Origin: Seriola aureovittata
Taxonomy: Eukaryota > Chordata > Actinopteri > Carangiformes > Carangidae
Reading direction: 5' to 3'
Assembly: GCF_021018895.1 (NCBI RefSeq)
Contig: NC_079375.1
Coordinates: 3,992,560 to 4,056,559 of the forward strand
DNA: 64,000 bases
Below are positions 25,077 through 36,517 of the stretch, piece after piece. A model generated the notes under the pieces. It was not told the origin of the DNA. It did no database searches and was given only the letters and a program-made list of their open reading frames with translations. The translations under genes and the position numbers were made by a program. Position 1 is the first letter of the stretch; every line of letters begins with the position of its first letter.

Positions 25077-25988
25077 GTCAGATGTTCACCTAATGCACCC
25101 ACCAGTAGGTCTGTACTGTTGTGATCCATGGAGAGGCACCTATGTCCCACCATGGTCCAAATCCTGTCTTAAGGGATTTTACTTTTACTGGTTTCAGTTG
25201 ATTGTACTGTGCATTACTTTCAATGAAGTCCTCATGCTGTTCCAACCAGGAATGTCATTTTTTAGTTTTTTTTTTTAGTTTAGTTTTGTCTCTAATATGC
25301 CATTTTTTGTGTTTTTTTTGTTCAGATCACCCAGTTATTTTTGGTTTATAGGCAGCTTCTCTTTTTCAGTTATTATTCTCAGAGTGAGAGCTGATGTAGC
25401 TCAGAAAGCCCTCATAGCTCAGCTGGTAATGAAACAGCAGCCACGTTTTTGTGCATGACTGGATGCAGCGTTTTAACCCAGAGGATTATGTTCAACACCA
25501 TATTATTGTAATATTCATTTACAATTTTTTTTTATTACTCACTTCTTTATGCACTTTGTCAGTTATTTATTCAGTGTCGTTCATTTGATTCATTTCCTTG
25601 ATTTTGTTTCTTCACGTTGCTCATACCAAAGACTGATATGAAAAAAAGAGTTAGTGGAACAACGGATGAGTCACTGAAATGATGGGTATTTAGCTGTTGC
25701 TGCGGGTTGAACAAATGTTTAATATTAGCAAAGATGAATTAGACAATTGAATGAATCAATATTACATGATTATTTAATTAGATTATTTGATTTGACCTGA
25801 ATGTAAAATGACAAAATGAGGAGGAATAACAGTTAATTTTGCATAATGTCTGGTGAAAGAGGAATTTTGTGGCTGTTCTTTGTAATACTGAAATACTGTT
25901 TGAGACAGAACATGATTGGTTCAACTAAGGTGAGCATTTTGCCCTCTTTCCCATTCTCTCCTGTTCCCTTTCTGTGCCTCTCTTATAG
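25077..25988 (+). other. ptprn2: ptprn2 intron, 0.9 kb
   Basis: T-rich and AT-rich intron. I see no repeat or gene in it. Confidence 0.75.
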
Positions 25989-26133
25989 GCCCGTAGCTGA
26001 AGCGATGGACCCAGTAGACCAGAGAGTGAAGCCAGTGGAGGTGGAGCTCAGCAGAAACCTGCAGACTTACCTTCAGCGTCTCGGCCTCCTCCCCAAGATG
26101 TCGTCCGCTGCCGGCCTGAGCACCCCTAGCAAG
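25989..26133 (+). CDS. ptprn2: ptprn2 exon: luminal pro-region
   Basis: This 145-nt exon runs from CTTATAG|GCCCGT to AGCAAG|GTGAGG. It encodes (R)PVAEAMDPVDQRVKPVEV, then ELSRNLQTYLQRLGLLPK and MSSAAGLSTPSK. It joins the previous exon by completing an Arg codon and ends in phase 0. The luminal pro-region of PTPRN2 is poorly conserved, so identification rests on splice phase, codon-like composition and position. The leucine-rich LQTYLQRLGLLP stretch is probably helical. Confidence 0.85.
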
Positions 26134-29100
26134 GTGAGGGATTCTTAGGAGCTTGGTTCATATCCTCTGGGTCTCTGTGCTACACTGCCAGTTGCATTTA
26201 TTGTTGTGTTTTTGCAGGATTTTCTGAGCTTAGATTCTGATATTCAGCAATATCAAAACAGTTTCATATATCCACAATTTTTTTTAATATGTTTAATGCC
26301 ACTATCTTTTAATCCTGGTGACCTAAAGTGACCTTATACTACCACTGCCCTTCACGTTAAGGAAGTTTTAATCACATTTTTGCACCATTTGCTCATGTTA
26401 GTCAATTGGATCTGATCAGTCCAACCAGTTTTCTACTTTCAGTTATTAATCAGCTCCTTTTCTGGATTGGATTAGTTTTCACACAGGTTTTTGGAAATGT
26501 TTATATTTTACACAAAGAAAATTTCAGGCATTGGAGTATTAAAGTAGCTATTTGTGAGTTTTGTTATCGCTACATAGCCAACATTAGCATTAACAGCTGT
26601 TTACTTACCAGTGTAGAAACTTTTGAATGTTGTGAGTTCAAAATTCATGCCTTTACTCAAGAGCAGAGGAAACAACGCTCATGTTTTGCTTCTATTTCCA
26701 TCACCTTTTTTCTCATATTGTAGTTAGCATGCTAACCAGCTAGCCCCAGTCCGGGCGGAACATCCCTTTTCCAGTACCGAGTCACTGTAGCGTCCATTCT
26801 GCTCTATAGAAGTAGCTCTCCTCACGTATGATAAGCTCTTGTCTTGTAAACGCAACGATGCCTGAAGCTCTTGCTAAGACAGGGATGTAAACAGCTGTTA
26901 ATGCTATTGTTGGCTATGCAGCCTGATTTTAATTACTCATAAAAGTCAGTTGAATACACAATGACTGATCAGATCCACAAATGAACGTCTAAAACTGAGT
27001 TTACACTCTGCCTCTCTAATAAAAATAAAATCCACACTTAAAGTGAAGTTGCCTTTACACTCAGTTTATAAGGAACAACAACTAAAACCAGTACAACAGT
27101 GCTGCAATAAATGATCTATCATGGAGTGTAATGTTCAATTTTTGTTGAACGGTTCCACAGAGGTGTTGATTCAACCTTATTGTCTTTTTGGATGATGAAG
27201 ATGGTGCTGCTGTTAAACTGTATTACAGTATAAACTGTATTAAAGAGGACAAATAATAGAAACACCTGCCAGTTTAACACAATACTGTTCAACAGCAGCA
27301 AAAGCTACATCCTCCAATATGACAATAAAGTTGAATCAACTCTGTTAGCTTCAGCTGGGCCTAGCTAATAAACTGCCAGCTGAGTTGTATGTTGAAACCT
27401 TGGCAACAATGTTTCATAACACAGCTGAACTTCATTTCCTGCTCAACCAGTCGGAGGACATTACATCCGTTCCTTCCTTTCTTTGTCTCACTTTTTTCCT
27501 GTAGTGGCATGTTCGTGGTGCTCAATACAGTGTGAGTTAGAGTTAGAGTCTGTAATATGAATGCATACACTATAAAATTATCAATTTTAATGAATGGTTA
27601 ATGACTTACATTCTCATCTGATTATTTAATCTATGAATACTATATCTGTATTGCAAGATATCTGACGGTCCAGACAGTAATATGATTGAATGTTGGTGAA
27701 CTGCAGCGAAGTTCAACTCCTCTTGCTCCTTGTTTCACATTTGAAAAGGGGGAAGAGCAGGTGGGGCATTTGTTTTTACCCCAGCATCTGCATGTAGCCC
27801 CACCCTCCATTCACAGCCACCTGCCTCTAACAGAAAAAGAAAGTGCCCACACATACACATGCAGTCGACACACACACACACACATTCAAACAAGTAGCCA
27901 GTTATATAAAGACGCACACAAAGACACACACACACACACCTTCACCGTAGGAAGTCCAGTGTCATCCTTCGTTGTCACTCTGCTCCCGCTTCTCCATCTT
28001 AACTGATGACTTCTCCCAGCGTGACCGTTACGAGCGAAATAATACCAGCAGAGAGTTCAGGAGTTCACCGCTCTAATTAATAACTCTCCATGTGGCTGGT
28101 TCCTCCGCCGTGTCTGCAGACATGCCTTTCTCCTGCTGGGGGATCGACGTGGAGCCCGCAGGCGTCGCTCGGGGCTCGTGGCCTCTTCCACCCAGGTTCA
28201 CGTGCTTGATGGAAAGTGAGAAAGGAACAGGAGGACGAGTGGAATAAACTGCATCATCTGTGTGACGTAGATGAGTAGAGATACCGGCTGTGACAAATAT
28301 CAGAAGGGGCCCGCGCATATACAAGTCATAAAGAAGTATGACAACTGTGAGGAACTTACCCGTTTATGTCGGTATTGTTATGATAATTTGACCGTTATTC
28401 AGGCTTGTACCATTTCTGTGCTCCTAGGTGGGCGTTAATGGAGCTGGCAGTGACAATTTGCTTTTGTTGCAGCTGATGGATATGTTAATATGGTTGCATA
28501 AATGGATTAATAACTTGTTTTTCAAAAAACGGGCTTTATTTTCATGTCAATAATTAATTTGTTCAAATGTTGGATGAAAGTCTATGATATTACAGCAAAA
28601 GAAGGAGCTCCTGCATTGAAATGCTCTCACTGAGTGGAGTCGTACCAGAAAATTCAACCATATTCATTTCATTTCATTTATTTCCCACAAATCCAAATAA
28701 GTAAAAGCATAAAAACATGATAATAGCAATGGATGAAAATGGGACGTTCCAATAAGCTTCAGAAGCTTGTGAATAGGGGACCAGTCACTGCATGTACTAA
28801 TACAATCTCAACTGCAAAACACCTAAATCTTCATACCTAATACCTAAAACCCCAAGAAGAAAAACTAAATGGTCCAAAAACATCTATCCCATCAGTCCAA
28901 ACATGAATTCAATAAGCAAGATACACAATCAGAAAAATGGTAAATAGAGCCAAGAACACAGTAGAGTAACCAGCCTTTCAGGGTACTATACAAGTTTTTG
29001 AATAAATTTTAGTAGCAACTACTGGTTTAAAATTCTTTTTAAAAACAGACAGAGATAGTGTTATCAAGCTCATCTCACAATGTTCACCTCTGCAGACCAC

Positions 29101-30245
29101 ACTAAAGCTCCAACATTTAAGTTTACATTTCTTACCCTTAATGAGACGCCTTTTTCTCATCAAGGGAAAGTAAATTGGAGTTGTGATTCATTTTTTTATT
29201 TTTGTCACTTAATTTACAGACAGTATATTCATATATCTGTTTATATTCTCTTTTACATCCATTTTTTGAGTATCTCTTGTGTTTGAAATTCGTTAAAATG
29301 TATGTAAAGCACTTTAACACTGCCACAGTAAATGAACTGAGCTATGTAAAGTAAACTTGCCATGTGGTATTTTGCAAAGAATAACAGAAGATAAATGTCC
29401 TTATTTGGAGAAGTAAATGCTTTAAAAAATATTTAGGAATATTATAATATTTTTACTACATGTATTTAACTACTCGTATTTATTTTGCCACGCTCAAACA
29501 TTTTGACCAGTTGTAAAGTGGTTGCAACACATTCATGACAGTTGGAAGTGACTGTTTGATTGGCAGTCCTGTAGCAAAGAAGCAAAAACACAACAGATGC
29601 AGAGCAGAAACATGCACAGATTTACTGAAGCTGCTCAGGCAGTATGAGGGTGCATGCTACCACACATGCATTCGGTTGCATACATTCACTCCTGGGCTGT
29701 GCAGCCACATCTTTGCTCAATATTCCAGGCCATTGTTTTTGATTTTAATAGTAGTAGAGCAGATGGGACATTTCTCTTGTTTTTTTTTTCATATATATTT
29801 TTATGCCTGACAGTGGACATTACAGAGATGACACAGAATGAGGGGTCGGACTTGTTGTTCACACTTGGCACCTTACACTCGTTGGTCACCAGGAACCTAC
29901 ATCAACACAGAATTAATATTTTTTATAATGAAAACTAATCTTGTCTACAGAAATGGTTAAATAATGATTTTGAATGTTCTAATTATATATCACTCACTTG
30001 GCGGACACTTTTTTCTCCTGTGCACATACAGTTGGAACAATTTGGGATCCGATATGTCGCTCAAGGACACTACAACATGTGGACACCTGCTCATTTTGCA
30101 ACATTCAATTCCTCTCGGCTCTACAGACAAGTTTTGATTTTAACAATATTGCAACATGTACAACATGTATGTTTTTTTTTATGTCCACACGGACCAATGT
30201 AGCTGTTTTTTATATGAATACATGTGCTCATCTTCATTCTTTCAG
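26134..30245 (+). other. ptprn2: ptprn2 intron, 4.1 kb
   Basis: No gene found. It contains the dispersed repeat at 26538-26606 (inverse of 4296-4364), a related motif near 26889, and short CA runs at about 27866-27945. The rest is AT-rich and unassigned. Confidence 0.7.
26538..26606 (+). repeat. Interspersed repeat fragment, inverse of 4296-4364
   Basis: Contains AAAGTAGCTATTTGTGAGTT and GCCAACATTAGCATTAACAG, the reverse complement of the motif set at 4296-4364. Confidence 0.55.
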
Positions 30246-30645
30246 AGTGACCGTTTCCAGTCGGGCATCCCTGCAGACTTCTATCGCTCCAAGGCCCAGA
30301 CGTCGGCTCAGAAGTCACCTCCCTCCAGCTTCTCTCCTCTTTCATCTCTCCAACCTCAGCAGAAGCAGAGACCTCTAGCCAACCAGCTCCTAGCCGCGCA
30401 GTCTGAGGGCGACATTCTCCTGGGTGCCCTGAGGCAGTATCTCTCCAGGCATCTGTCCCTGCACAGTGGGGGGATGAGCCCTGAGGAGCCTGAGGAGCAC
30501 GAGGCCGCCTCGCCTCGCCTGACGCCCTTCTACAGCAACGGAATTGAAAATTCTGGGCTCAAAAAGGAGGCCTCGAAATCCAGACTTTTGAAGATGGGAA
30601 GAACTCAAGGGGCTTCAGTCAAAGACCCGCTCTCGTCTGTGGATG
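30246..30645 (+). CDS. ptprn2: ptprn2 exon: long luminal low-complexity region
   Basis: This 400-nt exon runs from CTTTCAG|AGTGAC to GGATG|GTACGT. It encodes 133 codons plus one base. The start is SDRFQSGIPADFYRSKAQ, followed by a Ser/Pro/Gln-rich stretch. Next comes QRPLANQLLAAQSEGDILLG, then ALRQYLSRHLSLHSGG, an acidic EEPEEHEAA, and a basic GLKKEASKSRLLKMGRT. The helical ILLGALRQYL block probably corresponds to ILTYVAH of human PTPRN2. Several dibasic sites are possible prohormone-convertase targets. Phase in is 0, phase out is 1. Confidence 0.88.
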
Positions 30646-30915
30646 GTACGTGCTTTAAGAAAATCATGAGCATGTTCATACAGTTCTTGACTTTGTTGTG
30701 TTGGACTGAGTCATTCGAATATCATATAAACTCTTTTCCCAAAAAATATAATTGAGGAGAAATAACAGTAAATATGGGTAAAATGATGATGCTGTTTATT
30801 TAATTGAGAACCAACATGACAGCTTCTTTCTGCTGTTAAAAAACTGATTTAAAATCAACATCACAATAAATGATGTCAGTTTATTTCTCCTGAATCTCAC
30901 ATTTGGAAAAGAAAC

Positions 30916-32233
30916 ACATCAAACAAGTTATATGTGACAACTCTAAATCCAGAAGAAATCCAGGACGTGAATGAAGCAGATCCCCTGGTTTTATTATTTT
31001 TAGTAAGATTTGATTTATATCATCATTTTAATTTCATCCAAACAAATCAACAGAGATCACACTCTTTTAAATCATCATCACAGCAGCAAAGAGTTTCATC
31101 TCTATTCATTACAGTTAAATTAATTCTACATATAATAATCTATCTATCATTAATACGAATACATAAACACACATATTCAACAAACATTCAGAGCACAGAG
31201 AAGTTTATATTTTCATGTGGAGAAATGTCAGTTTAGGTAAAGAAAGATCATCCTGAGCAGTGATATCCTCCATGGCTCCAGCTCCACCTAAAGAAACTCA
31301 AACATCAACACAACAATAAATGAGAAGAGGTCAAAGTACCACCCATAATGTTTGATTGACAGGTGATCTCTGTGCAGTGCAGAAACACAACAGCAATGAG
31401 CTTTTAGCAACAATGATGTAGACAAAATGAACTGATGAACTGAAATACAGATTTAAACCAACTACACCTTAAATGACCTTTGTCTATTTGAGTTTACACA
31501 ACTCAGCAGAGTATCCATTACAATCAATCCATATATTAAGAGGAAACCAAACTCCAGCATAGAGAGGCTGAGTGAATGTGGTCTGGACTCTGTGGAGGAG
31601 AGTCATGGTTTCAGAGACGCTGTAGAAGGACAGAACACCTGCTCTGTGATCCAGGTACACTCCTACTCTGGAGGACTGAGGACCTGAGACTGGAGTGTTG
31701 ATTTTGTCGTAGACGAATGTATAACTGTTTTGGTTACAATTTAACGCCCAAGATTTGTCATTGCATCCAAATCCAGATTCATTCCTGCTCCCTGATCTGC
31801 TGATATTCTTGTATGCAACTGCTACACGAACTCCTACTCTTCCTCTCCAATTCACCTCCCAGTAACAACGTCCAGTCAGACTCTCTCTACTCAGGACCTG
31901 CTCACATGTAGTGAATCTGTCTGGGTGACTAGAATAAGACTGATGTTGTCTCACTAATGTTGCTTTTCTGTTTCCCTCAGATAATAACAGAAGTGTGTGT
32001 GCTGTGTTTGGATCTAGTGTGATTTCCTGTGAATATTTTAAGAAGTCAGCTCTGGTCCTGGGCTCTGGTTGTGACAGTAAAACATCCACTTCAGTCACTG
32101 TCAGTGAGATGTTTGTCCATGTGTCCCTCAGAATGTCCTGTAGTTTATCTCTGAGCTGTGACACAGCTGCTGTCACATCCTCAAAGTATCTCAAAGGACG
32201 GATATTGATGCTGGATGAGTCTGTAGATTCACT
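30916..32233 (-). repeat. Duplicated block, parent copy (TRIM 3' half plus flank)
   Basis: Matches 33804-35086 in direct orientation with only scattered substitutions and small indels. It starts at ACATCAAACAAGTTATATGT. It ends at GAGTCTGTAGATTCACT, after which this copy continues into the TRIM coiled coil (GAGTCGTGAC) and the other diverges. It includes about 570 bp of 3' flank beyond the stop codon. Confidence 0.9.
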
Positions 32234-33178
32234 GAGTCGTGACAGTGAGGGGTAGTTGTGTAGAAACTGGTTGTGATCCTCTGTGTGTGAGAGCTGCATC
32301 AGCTCAGCGTCTTTCCTCTTCAGCTCAGTGATCTCCTGCTCCAGCTTCTCCTGAAGCTCTTTGACTCGACTCACTTCAGTTTCCTGCTGGGATCTGATCT
32401 GCTGCTTCACATCAGAACTTCTTTTCTCCATGAGATGGATCAGCTCAGTGAAGATCTTCTCACTGTCCTTCACTGCTTCATCAGCAGAGCCATTGATGGC
32501 CTCCACCTCCTGTTGAAGCACCTTCACATCTTTGTCTCTGTCCTGGATTCTCTGCTGGATTTGTTGTCGACTCAGCTGGAGCTCTCTCTGCCTCTCAGTC
32601 CTTTCTGCTGCAGCTGAGACTGTGTCGTGGCCTTTATGTTCATCCACAGAGCAGAGATAACAGATACACTGCTGATCAGTGCGACAGAACATCTTCATCA
32701 CCTCATCATGACGAGAGCAGATGTTCTCCTGGAGCTTCTTGGAGGGCTCCACCAGCTTGTGTTTCTTTAATGGAGCTACATCATAATGAAGCTGCAGGTG
32801 TTTCTCACAGTAAGAGGCCAGACAAAACAAACATGATTTGACAGCTTTCAGTTTTCTCCCAGTGCAGAAATCACAGGCCACATCTTCAGGTCCAGCATAG
32901 CAGTGATCAGCAGGAGCAGCTTGGAGTCCAGTCTTCTTCAGCTCCTCCACTAAAACTGCTAACATGGTGCTTTTCACCAGGACAGGTCTTGGTGTGAAGG
33001 TCTGCCTACACTGAGGACAGCTGTGGATTTTCTTCTGATCCTCTTCATCCCAGAAGCTTTTAATACAGTTCATGCAGTAGCTGTGTCCACAGGGAATAGT
33101 CACCGGATCCTTCAGTAGATCCAGACAGATTGAACAAGAGATGGATTCCTGGTCCAGCTGAACTCCTTTCTGCGCCAT
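31484..33178 (-). CDS. TRIM E3 ubiquitin ligase (RING, B-box, coiled coil, PRY-SPRY), single exon
   Basis: Intact 564-residue frame, full length for fish TRIM25/TRIM16-like and finTRIM-type proteins. A C3HC4 RING uses C15, C18, C30, H32, C35, C38, C54 and C57 (CSIC, CGHSYCMNC, CPQC). A B-box1-like Cys cluster spans residues 102-140. B-box 2 follows with C154, H157, C165, C173/C176, H181 and H184. A coiled coil covers about 190-300 (ERTERQRELQLSRQQIQQ). PRY-SPRY runs from about 385 (EITLDPNTA, then LTGRCYWEVNW, then SSRVGVYLDHRAGVLSFYSV) to the end. The start is ATG at 33178 (MAQKGVQLD), the family's usual N-terminus; upstream in-frame codons lack an ATG. Such proteins ubiquitinate targets in antiviral signalling, with SPRY as the recognition face. 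The gene lies antisense inside a ptprn2 intron. The exact TRIM subfamily is not resolved. Confidence 0.92.
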   Translation of the reverse strand: MAQKGVQLDQESISCSICLDLLKDPVTIPCGHSYCMNCIKSFWDEEDQKKIHSCPQCRQTFTPRPVLVKSTMLAVLVEELKKTGLQAAPADHCYAGPEDVACDFCTGRKLKAVKSCLFCLASYCEKHLQLHYDVAPLKKHKLVEPSKKLQENICSRHDEVMKMFCRTDQQCICYLCSVDEHKGHDTVSAAAERTERQRELQLSRQQIQQRIQDRDKDVKVLQQEVEAINGSADEAVKDSEKIFTELIHLMEKRSSDVKQQIRSQQETEVSRVKELQEKLEQEITELKRKDAELMQLSHTEDHNQFLHNYPSLSRLSESTDSSSINIRPLRYFEDVTAAVSQLRDKLQDILRDTWTNISLTVTEVDVLLSQPEPRTRADFLKYSQEITLDPNTAHTLLLLSEGNRKATLVRQHQSYSSHPDRFTTCEQVLSRESLTGRCYWEVNWRGRVGVRVAVAYKNISRSGSRNESGFGCNDKSWALNCNQNSYTFVYDKINTPVSGPQSSRVGVYLDHRAGVLSFYSVSETMTLLHRVQTTFTQPLYAGVWFPLNIWIDCNGYSAELCKLK

Positions 33179-33207
33179 TTCACCTCTCACTGTCAACGAC
33201 TGTCTGA

Positions 33208-33231
33208 GTTTCAATTCTGTAGAACTGAAAC
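33208..33231. promoter_or_regulatory. 24-bp near-palindrome of two ISRE/IRF-like cores
   Basis: The two 12-bp arms, GTTTCAATTCTG and TAGAACTGAAAC, differ from perfect inverse symmetry at two base pairs. Each strand shows GAANNGAAAC (GAACTGAAAC on plus, GAATTGAAAC on minus), the core of interferon-stimulated response elements. It lies 30-53 bp upstream of the TRIM ATG, so it is in the promoter or 5' UTR. Function is inferred only. Confidence 0.4.
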
Positions 33232-33803
33232 TAGTTTGAACTCTGATCTGAACAACATGTGTCTCTGCAGTGAACGGGGCCTGTCAGCTCTTGCACTTCA
33301 CCACATGTTGGTTCCACCCATCTTCAAACTGTAGATCTGAAGGGGAGGGAACAAGGAAATATGGACAGAGTTGAGCTCACTGTGTTTGAGGGCAGGAAGA
33401 AGAGGGAGTGTTATCAGACTTTGACACTTCGCAGGAGGAGGGGCAGCACTGAATTAAAACGTTGTTTCCTCGTTTCAGTCTTTCCCCTCATTTGATAATA
33501 ATCATGTCTTTAGTTGTATAATAGTTGTTGGCACCTGAGGGTTTGATGATGGCTCCATATTGCTCTAAGCCCTCCTCAAAATCAATTCAATATACTGTTA
33601 TTTATTAAAAGAATAGATGAACAATGATAGACAGTTCTCAGACATACACTTTTATAAAAATAAAAATCCTGCGGTATAACAATTTTTCTCACATATTCAA
33701 TGAACTTCTTTGGGTCATTTGTGACAAATCAAGTCAAATTCAGAAAGTCATCCTCATTCAAACCTGCACTACAAGTTTCAAATGGGTTTAAACTAATATC
33801 ACT

Positions 33804-35086
33804 ACATCAAACAAGTTATATGTGACAACTCTAAATCCAGAAGGACATGAATGAAGCACATCACCTGGTTTTATCATTTTTAGTAAGATTTTATTGATGT
33901 CATCATTTTAGTTTCATCCAAACACATAAACAGAGATCACACTCTTTTAAATCATCATCACAGCAGCAAAGAGTTTCATCTCTATTCATTACAGTTAAAT
34001 TAATTCTGCATATAATAATCTATCTATCATTAATACAAATACATCAACACAAATATTCAACAAACATTCAGAGCACAGAGAAGTTTATATTTTCATGTGG
34101 AGAAATGTCAGTTTAGGTAAAGAAAAATCATCCTGAGCAGTGATATCCTCCATGGCTCCAGCTCCACCTAAAGAAACTCAAACATCAACACAACAATAAA
34201 TGAGAAGAGGTCAAAGTACCACCCATAATGTTTGATTGACAGGTGATCTCTGTGCAGTGCAGAAACACAACAGCAATGAGCTTTTAGCAACAATGATGGA
34301 GACAAAATAAACTGATGAACTGAAATACAGATTTAAACCAACTACACCTTAAATGACCTTTGTCTATTTGAGTTTACACAACTCAGCTGTGTCATAAACC
34401 CAAAGTCCAGCATAGAGAGGCTGAGTGAATGTGGTCTGGACTCTGTGGAGGAGAGTCCTGGTTTCAGAGACACTGTAGAAGGACAGAACACCTGCTCTGT
34501 GATCCACGTACACTCCTACTCTGGAGGACCGAAGACCTGAGACTGGAGTGCTGATATTGTTGTACCACAATGTATAACTGTTTTGATCACTATCTAACGC
34601 CCAAGATTTGTCATTGTGTCCAAACACACATTCATTCCAGTTCCCTGCTCTGCTGATATTTTTGTATGCAACTGCTACACGAACTCCTCCACTTCCTCTC
34701 CACTCCACCTCCCAGTAACAACATCCAGTCAGACTCTCTCTACTCAGGACCTGAGACCATGAAGTGAATCTGTCTGGGTGACTAGAATAAGACTGTTGTT
34801 GACTCATTCCTGTTGCTTTTCTGTTTCCCTCAGATAATAACAGATATGTATTTGCTGTGTTTGGATCCAGTGTGATTTCTTGTGAATATTTTAAGAAGTC
34901 AGCTCTGGTCCTGGGCTCTGGTTGTGACAGTGAAACATCCACTTGAGTCACTGTCAGTGAGATGTTTGTCCATGTTTCTCTCAGAATGTCCTGTAGTTTA
35001 TCTCTGAGCTGTGACACAGCTGCTGTCACATCCTCAAAGTAGCTCAGAGGACGGATATTGATGCTGGATGAGTCTGTAGATTCACT
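33804..35086 (-). repeat. Duplicated block, truncated daughter copy
   Basis: Direct duplicate of 30916-32233, about 2.9 kb away. No poly-T run or target duplication is visible at its ends, so a tandem or segmental duplication is more likely than retroposition. Confidence 0.88.
34364..35086 (-). pseudogene. 5'-truncated TRIM copy, PRY-SPRY half only
   Basis: The open frame begins abruptly at the duplication edge (STDSSSINIRPL...) and runs through part of the linker, the full PRY-SPRY and a stop. It lacks RING, B-boxes and most of the coiled coil. The C-terminus is shortened relative to the parent (YAGLWVYDTAELCKLK against YAGVWFPLNIWIDCNGYSAE). No ATG lies near the 5' edge; the first internal Met is in the PRY (MSQQQSY). 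The frame is still free of stops, so duplication was recent or the frame has been preserved by chance. Treated as a pseudogene. Confidence 0.85.
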
Positions 35087-35638
35087 ACAGTTAGCTTGTA
35101 ACTGGCAGTAGCTGGCACAGTGTCAGTGGTTGTGCTAATACTAACTCTCTCTCTCTGTACTGACAAGGTTTCAGGTGTATTTAGACCCGCCCCCCCAATC
35201 CCCACAAAATGACAGGATTGGTTCCTTAGGTTGTGTCTTAATCTGTTTTTGTGAGACTGTCATTGGTTCACTGCAGTTCAAGGTGGAAATTTCAGCTCAT
35301 GATGTGTTGATGTGATGAATCTAAGTCCAGTATTCTCTCTCTCTTTCTCTTTGGCTCTCTGTCTGCTGTTTGCTGTTGAGCAGGTAGTGGACAGTGGCAT
35401 TTCAGTGTTGTCTTTCTTAAAACAGCTGCCTGCTGCTGTTTTGAGAATGGTGAGAGTGAACCAGAACAGTAAGTTGTGGTCCAGACACATAAACAATGAG
35501 CTGAAACTCACTGTGAAGCTGAGGACAGCTGCAGATTCCACTCTCAAGTAAACATAGGTCGTTTAAAGCATTTATTCGAAAGGACAGTGTCTGACTCTGA
35601 CTGTTATTTTACCTCTGTCACGTCCATCTCTCCTCCAG

Positions 35639-35950
35639 AGAGGTTCATTGAGAACGTTTTGAAGAACGCTGGGAGGCAGCATGTGGACGTGGACGACCTG
35701 ACACCACAGGACCTGGATCAGCTGTCCAGCCTGATCGCCGACGCCCTGCAGGTGGTCGACCAGGACCAAGGAATCAACAGGGGCCTGACTCGCATGAGAA
35801 CTGGACCGAGAGACCTGGAGGGAGAGCTGAGGAATGGGGAGGGAGAAGAGGAGGAGGCTGCCAGAGATGAGGAAGAGGAGAAGTTGTTGGAGACTGCTCC
35901 AACACTGAAACCACAGGGGAGCACTTCTAAGATGCCGGCAGCACTTCAAG
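35639..35950 (+). CDS. ptprn2: ptprn2 exon: helical and acidic luminal segment
   Basis: This 312-nt exon runs from TCTCCTCCAG|AGAGGTTC to CTTCAAG|GTAATT. It encodes (E)RFIENVLKNAGRQHV, then DVDDLTPQDLDQLSSLIADA, LQVVDQDQGINRG and an acidic run (EGEEEEAARDEEEE). The LTPQDLDQLSSLIADALQ part matches the human LSGLELDGMAELMAGLMQ block in pattern and place. Frame enters with 2 nt (Glu) and leaves with 1 nt. The acidic run is typical of granule luminal proteins. Confidence 0.92.
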
Positions 35951-36517
35951 GTAATTTCATAGTGATTCATTTTGTTTTTACACAATTTAAGTATTGAGCA
36001 GACGCTGAAAAGCAAGTGTATGGTATACACCCAATTCTGTATGTCGAAAAAAAAAGAAAAAAAAAAAGGAGCTCTCAAATAACTCGGCACAAGAGTGCAA
36101 CATAAAAATCAATGTGAAAATGAATAGGCATCCTGTTCAGCTCAGAATAAACGGAGTCAGTTTTAATGGTTCACTGTCCACTGAGACCACTCCGACTGAA
36201 AATGTTTACACTACAAGTAAAAGCGCCAACAAATACCTTAAAAATGGCTAAAAAAGTACTGAACCATGTTGCACATTTACTGATAACGAGAGAAAATCAG
36301 TGAAAAACAAAATTACCACAGGAGCACATCAGTCAAATATAACACAAGGATGAGGTTGCAATCAAGAAAATATCCTTGAAATTTGAAGATCTGCAACTGG
36401 CTTTAAGCTCTTTGTGCACATTTATTATTGTGCTGTTTGATTAAAACATTCTCTCTTTCTTTACCCCTCCCTGATGAACACAAAATGTATGAATGTATTT
36501 ACTCTTTCTCCCAACAG
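35951..36517 (+). other. ptprn2: ptprn2 intron, 0.6 kb
   Basis: AT-rich intron with an A-rich tract near 36047-36068. Nothing else was recognised. Confidence 0.75.

Larger units (their letters stand above)
30646..35638 (+). other. ptprn2: ptprn2 intron, 5.0 kb, hosting an antisense TRIM gene
   Basis: Holds the complete minus-strand TRIM gene (31484-33178), its shared 3' flank, and a direct 5'-truncated duplicate (33804-35086). Sequence at 33235-33800 and 35087-35638 shows no gene. Confidence 0.85.

Noticed and set aside
33179..33214. Extended N-terminus for the TRIM gene
   Set aside because: The upstream in-frame start would be TTG; the family N-terminus MAQKG begins at the ATG at 33178.
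35572..36090. 172-codon minus-strand frame opposite a ptprn2 exon
   Set aside because: Shadow of the coding exon, with Leu/Ser composition caused by the acidic tract on the other strand.
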